The notes under the pieces were generated by a model, which saw nothing but the letters and a program-made list of their open reading frames with translations, was not told the DNA's origin and ran no database searches. A stretch of DNA of 64,000 nucleotides from Mycobacterium sp. 236(2023) (GTDB taxonomy: Bacteria; Actinomycetota; Actinomycetes; Mycobacteriales; Mycobacteriaceae). The position numbers and the translations under genes are program-made. Location: NCBI RefSeq assembly GCF_029623955.1, contig NZ_JARSBP010000002.1, positions 186,001 through 250,000 on the forward strand, read 5' to 3'. Positions 60,666 to 64,000 of the stretch are shown here, piece after piece; the first letter of the stretch is position 1; the number at the start of each line of letters is the position of its first letter.

Positions 60666-60784
60666 GAGGGAATCGGGGATTCCCCTCGACCTCCGCGAAC
60701 CCGTGGTGCATGTGTGGCTCCTGTTATCCAAGGTGCGCAAGTTTCTTTTCTCTGCAAGGAACGAGGGGAATCCCCGATTCCCTC
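60666..60784. repeat. 23-bp perfect inverted repeat with 73-bp spacer
   Basis: The arm 60666-60688 (starting GAGGGAATCGGGGATTCC) is repeated exactly, inverted, at 60762-60784. Each arm also contains a smaller GGGAATC/GATTCCC dyad. The element fills most of the region between the divergent DUF732 gene (60593) and the zinc-ribbon gene (60879). It could be a regulatory long-stem hairpin or a MITE-like remnant; no transposase or clear target duplication was seen. Confidence 0.7.
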
Positions 60785-60878
60785 TGTCAGTGCTCTGCCC
60801 AATCATTGCTGGAATGAAGTTCGACCGACTGTGCGCGCCGGGTGATCCGGCATTCGTCGCGCAGGTAAGGCGCCTGCG

Positions 60879-61976
60879 ATGAGCGGCGAGTTCGACGGCA
60901 CATCGCCGACAGTGTTCTGCCCACAGGGACACATCAACGCCTGGAACTACAAATTCTGCGGGCAGTGCGGATCGCCCATCGGGGTGGTGGCGTTCCCGGA
61001 GGACGAAGGAGATGCAGAGGCCCGGCCGCCGCGACGCCGCGGTCTGCTGATCGGCGGCGTTGTCGGAGCCCTTATCGCGTTAGTTGTCGTCGTCGGTGTG
61101 GTTGCCGTTATGGTCGCAACCCCGTCGGATGACGAGGCGGGTGCGCCAGATCGGGGCGTTTTCACGACCGCGACGATGGACCCGGCGTTGCTGGTGCCCG
61201 AGTGCACAGCAGCGCCCGCGGTGCAGGCCGAGTCGGTCGACATGACTCCCGACGGGTTGACGGTGAGCGCGGCGTTCCTCTCCCAGTGCGCGGGCGGAAA
61301 CACCGAAGCCGGCTCCGGTGTGCGGATCACGGTTGCCGACGGCCAACGGGATATCGCCGCAGGGCTTTTCGACTTCTCCGCCTCGCCGGTGACGATGAAG
61401 CCCGGCCAAACCGCGCGACGAACCCTGGTCTTCCCCGCCGGAATGTACTGGCGGACAACGGCGATGTTCTCCGGGGCGCCTCAGCTGGTGTTCCACCCCG
61501 GCGACCGGTCGGAGGCGACGCCGGCCTCGTCGTCGACGTCGGACCGGTTGATAGCCCATTCGGTCGCGACTCCCGAACACGGAAGTGTCGACGGTGTCGC
61601 CGAGGCGGTCCTGCGCGAGATCCGCGACGCCGACTACTCGTTCGTGTCAGGGTCGATCGCGAATCGTTGGGTGCCGCAGATCAGTTCTAAGAAGTCGGGT
61701 CGCGAAGTCAACGGCAAGACGTTGACGAGCGCCGATGTCCTGCGCGATCACCTCGCCCTGCGCGGGAAGTACAGCGGGGTGCGATTGGTGTCGTCGGGGC
61801 AGTGGACGACGTTCAGTGCCCCGGACTGGTGGGTGACAGTGATCGGTAACCCGAAGTTGGCGCCGGCAGAAGCGAACGGGTGGTGCGACTCTCAGGGGCT
61901 GGGGGTCAACGACTGCTTCGCGAAGTTCGTCAGCTCCCTCTTTGGTGTCGAAGGCACCACGGCGTACAGGAAGTGA
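60879..61976 (+). CDS. Zinc-ribbon single-pass membrane protein
   Basis: A 365-residue protein. The N-terminal zinc ribbon uses CPQGH and CGQCG (about residues 14-32). A membrane helix lies at about 54-79 (GLLIGGVVGALIALVVVVG). The extracellular part (about 95-365) has a beta-rich domain (AESVDMTPDGLTVSAAFLSQ) and a C-terminal domain with two Cys (NGWCDSQGLGVNDCFAKF). Unknown function; this zinc-ribbon/membrane/sensor layout is common in actinobacterial envelope proteins. Its stop and the next start overlap (TGATG), so the next gene is coupled. Confidence 0.78.
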   Translation: MSGEFDGTSPTVFCPQGHINAWNYKFCGQCGSPIGVVAFPEDEGDAEARPPRRRGLLIGGVVGALIALVVVVGVVAVMVATPSDDEAGAPDRGVFTTATMDPALLVPECTAAPAVQAESVDMTPDGLTVSAAFLSQCAGGNTEAGSGVRITVADGQRDIAAGLFDFSASPVTMKPGQTARRTLVFPAGMYWRTTAMFSGAPQLVFHPGDRSEATPASSSTSDRLIAHSVATPEHGSVDGVAEAVLREIRDADYSFVSGSIANRWVPQISSKKSGREVNGKTLTSADVLRDHLALRGKYSGVRLVSSGQWTTFSAPDWWVTVIGNPKLAPAEANGWCDSQGLGVNDCFAKFVSSLFGVEGTTAYRK

Positions 61977-62923
61977 TGGCGGTGGGTTTCTGCGTGTTCT
62001 GCGGCGGTGGACTGACCGACGCGATGCAGTGCACGTCGTGTGGTGCGGTCAACGTCGGCGGGACGTGGCACGAATCGGCCTACGGTGCGCCTGCGGCGTC
62101 GGCCGCAGCTTCGGGTGCCGGCTGGATGCCGGACCCGACAGGCCGGCACGAGGGCCGTTATTTTGTGGGCGGGCAGCCGACGGATTTGATCCGCAATGGC
62201 GGTGAAGAGGCACTGGATCCGCTCGGCAAGCAGCAGTTGGAACCGGCTGTTGCCGAACATTTTTCGGCTGATACGCCGGTTCAGAAGGCCCGCCGGGTCT
62301 GGGTCGCGGTGGCGGCTGCGCTGACTGTCCTTGCGTTGGTCGGCGGAGGCGTTGGGGCCTACGTGTACCTGAATCGGGACCGCACGACGGTTGATGACCG
62401 GTACCTGACAGCGTTGAAGCAGGAGGGGTTCTCGGCGGAGTTCAACTCCGATGCGAACGCAGTCGCGCATGGCAAGCAGGTGTGCCGGCAGTTGGAAAGC
62501 GGTGGCGCGCAGCAGGGCATGCCTGCGGATGAGGTTGCGGTGCAATACTTCTGCCCGCAGTTCGTCGAAGGATTTCACGTGCTGGAGACGGCGACGATTT
62601 CGGGGAGCTTCACGCTGAACGATGAGGATCCGAATGTGTACTCGCCGGCGATCGACGTCGACGGGACGTCCTGCGTGGGGGCGAGTGGGTATTCGGACGT
62701 CAATCCGGGAACGCCCGTGACGGTAAGGAACGGCAAGGGTGAGATCCTGACGACGACCTACCTGGAGGAAGGCAAAGGCGGCCGGTACATGTGCACGTTC
62801 GGATTCACATTCGATGTCACCGAAGGCCAGGATCGCTACGTCGTGGAGGTGGGGGACCGGGGCGAGCTGAGTTACTCGTTCGACGAACTGAGGGCCGGTG
62901 GGGTGGCATTGGTGCTGGGTTGA
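61976..62923 (+). CDS. Zinc-ribbon/DUF2510/DUF732 membrane protein
   Basis: A 315-residue protein translationally coupled to the preceding gene (TGATG). Domains in order: zinc ribbon (CVFCGGG and CTSCGA, about 6-24), DUF2510 (AGWMPDPTGRHEGRYFVGGQ, about 48-68), a membrane helix at about 106-130 (VWVAVAAALTVLALVGGGVG), a DUF732-like domain (YLTALKQEGFSAEFNSDANA, then CRQLESGG, about 142-205) and a C-terminal beta-rich domain. DUF2510 is typical of actinobacterial envelope-linked proteins. With the preceding gene it may form a membrane complex. Function unknown. Confidence 0.82.
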   Translation: MAVGFCVFCGGGLTDAMQCTSCGAVNVGGTWHESAYGAPAASAAASGAGWMPDPTGRHEGRYFVGGQPTDLIRNGGEEALDPLGKQQLEPAVAEHFSADTPVQKARRVWVAVAAALTVLALVGGGVGAYVYLNRDRTTVDDRYLTALKQEGFSAEFNSDANAVAHGKQVCRQLESGGAQQGMPADEVAVQYFCPQFVEGFHVLETATISGSFTLNDEDPNVYSPAIDVDGTSCVGASGYSDVNPGTPVTVRNGKGEILTTTYLEEGKGGRYMCTFGFTFDVTEGQDRYVVEVGDRGELSYSFDELRAGGVALVLG

Positions 62924-63146
62924 GGGGTAGCTCGCTTAACGTCCGCTCTCTCGCTACCGTCACCAATTGGTCCAAACGGCGTCACTCAATTGGTCTGTCA
63001 GCTGGTCATGCAGGCTTCCGTTCGGATGTTGACCTCCGAACCGCCTGGACTCTGTCGCTGGGCGTGAGGTGTCAGTTGACTCGGCCAACACCGGATTAGG
63101 CGGCGGAAAGACGCATAACTCCCGTGTGTGCGCTGGCGCATCCCAC

Positions 63147-63152
63147 TAGCCT
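63147..63152 (+). promoter_or_regulatory. -10 element of a probable leaderless transcript
   Basis: TAGCCT ends 6 bp before the GTG start at 63159, so the mRNA is expected to begin at or next to the start codon. No ribosome site is visible before the GTG, which agrees with a leaderless message. Confidence 0.55.
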
Positions 63153-63158
63153 GAGACC

Positions 63159-64000
63159 GTGCTGGCTATCCCTACTCTCAAGTTCAGCTACGGCAATCTG
63201 CTCCTCGTTCGGCTCCGCGAGCTCGACTCTGCAACTGTCGCGGATCTACTCGGAACCGAGCCTGATCAACGGTTTAAGTCCGACGGGCCGTTCGAGAACC
63301 CCGAAAGGCGGGCTCGCGATTGTCTTCGCTTTGCGCGGATGCTCAACCTGGTGGTGGAGAGCGACCGCAAATGGATGCTTACTGAACCGGGTGACGCCTA
63401 CGTTGAGCGCGTAGACGCAAGTAACCCTTGGATTGTTGACCAGGCACAGGCTTCCATTCTTCGCGACCAGCTGTTCGGAGGAGGCGCTGAACTGGAGAAG
63501 GATGTCCATGCCGCCCTGGAAGTGGTGCGAGACTTGGCGCCGGGATGGTCTAACGACGATCTGGGGCGCGCACTGGCTGAACATGCGAAGTCCGAACGGT
63601 GGCAGTCGGAGCGGACCTTTGAATCGCAGGGGGCCCGGTACCGAGAACTCCTGATCGAGACCGGGCTTATCGATCGGAGTGGAGGCCTAACCGAAGTAGG
63701 GACTGCGTTGGTGGGGCAACGGCCTTCAGTCTGGTGGGTGAACCAGGGCTCGACATATACGCAGGAGCGTGACGGTGGTTTTCTTTGGGCCCCACTGCTC
63801 AATCGGGCGAGTCCTCCGCGTCCAGAACCTCATTGGGACAACATGGATCAGATTCGCGAAGGCGATGTTGTGGTCCACTACAAAGACAGTTCGTTACGAG
63901 CCGTGAGCCGAGTCAGCGCACCCTCCCGCCCGCAAGCGAACCCATTCCCCGACGACGAAACATGGGGCAGAGCGGGCCGGCTTGTCGAATGCCAGTATCT
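63159..64000 (+). CDS. EVE-domain protein, probable McrB-type restriction ATPase (5' part only)
   Basis: An open frame from GTG 63159 that runs off the window after 280 codons. The first ~185 residues are helical with winged-helix-like segments (ENPERRARDCLRFARMLNLV, then SQGARYRELLIETGLIDRSG, then LTEVGTALVG). From about 192 a PUA/EVE-like module begins: WWVNQGSTYTQERDGGFLW, then DNMDQIREGDVVVHYKDSSL, then RAVSRV. This resembles the N-terminal reader of MrcB/McrB-type proteins, which detect modified bases before a GTPase/AAA motor cuts DNA with McrC. The AAA part is not in the window. Codon use is visibly less GC-rich than in neighbours (CTA, CCT, ACT and TCT are frequent), consistent with a transferred defence gene. 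Confidence 0.7.
   Translation, partial: MLAIPTLKFSYGNLLLVRLRELDSATVADLLGTEPDQRFKSDGPFENPERRARDCLRFARMLNLVVESDRKWMLTEPGDAYVERVDASNPWIVDQAQASILRDQLFGGGAELEKDVHAALEVVRDLAPGWSNDDLGRALAEHAKSERWQSERTFESQGARYRELLIETGLIDRSGGLTEVGTALVGQRPSVWWVNQGSTYTQERDGGFLWAPLLNRASPPRPEPHWDNMDQIREGDVVVHYKDSSLRAVSRVSAPSRPQANPFPDDETWGRAGRLVECQY

Noticed and set aside
62962..62995. ACCAATTGGT palindrome and CAATTGGTC direct repeat as an attachment site
   Set aside because: Too short, and no integrase or tRNA gene is nearby; kept only as a note in the restriction-gene finding.
1..64000. CRISPR arrays, tRNA and rRNA genes
   Set aside because: Read through for regularly spaced repeats and for cloverleaf-type sequences; none seen by eye. 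A tRNA scan would be decisive.

Overview
The window reads as chromosome of a fast-growing, environmental mycobacterium (Mycolicibacterium-like). This rests on very high GC, many GTG starts and ATGA/GTGA/TGATG gene overlaps, an MmpS/MmpL pair with DUF732 and DUF5078 partners, a WS/DGAT acyltransferase, PknH-like Ser/Thr kinases, GAF-ANTAR proteins, a Ddn-type F420 protein and a SigH-like sigma factor. No rRNA, tRNA, CRISPR array, transposase or phage gene was seen. All functions are read from sequence features and family memory; no database search was run.

Layout. 0-6.6 kb: a leftward SnoaL-like / SigH-like sigma / DUF5996 operon below a TetR gene, a divergent LuxR-type ATPase regulator with a TetR-style operator between them, then a DUF559 (Vsr-fold) gene bracketed by two copies of a 63-bp hairpin repeat. 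6.6-12.6 kb: a leftward D-glucarate catabolic operon (2,5-dioxovalerate dehydrogenase, 5-dehydro-4-deoxyglucarate dehydratase, glucarate dehydratase, an F420-type protein, LysR) with a clear promoter and LysR box, below an HxlR-SCP2 regulator. 12.7-19.3 kb: a kinase fused to a solute-binding domain, an RsbW-like ATPase, an MMPL exporter and a P450. 19.4-23.8 kb: two cold-shock genes with matching 5'-terminal hairpins around a secreted S15-type hydrolase and a DUF5994 gene. 24-32 kb: glycosyltransferase, fatty-acid desaturase, three GAF-ANTAR regulators, a transglutaminase and an acyl-AMP ligase. 32.4-34.6 kb: a WXG100-type operon whose second gene is frameshifted. 34.6-39.5 kb: mmpS-mmpL-DUF732-DUF5078 and a divergent TetR. 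39.7-44.7 kb: a second glycosyltransferase/desaturase module, here enclosing an alpha/alpha-toroid protein and a GH130-like phosphorylase. 44.8-46.7 kb: SDR and divergent LysR. 46.7-53.9 kb: a carbohydrate ABC importer operon with a MocA-type oxidoreductase, a TIM-barrel isomerase and a divergent ROK repressor. 54-63 kb: WS/DGAT, kinase plus MHS-type permease, DUF1206, and small secreted or zinc-ribbon proteins. 63.2-64 kb: the 5' part of an EVE-domain, probable McrB-type restriction gene running off the window.

The signal I consider most likely to be undescribed is a fixed-length 63-bp imperfect palindrome present five times. All copies lie at gene 3' ends, two of them supply the last codons and stop of a gene, and two flank the DUF559 endonuclease-fold gene as direct repeats, an arrangement like a REP/RAYT unit. 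Other points of interest are the kinase-solute-binding fusion, the SigH-like factor paired with a SnoaL protein instead of an anti-sigma factor, the duplicated glycosyltransferase-desaturase modules, the twin cold-shock leader hairpins, and two single-base frameshifts that may be real or assembly errors.
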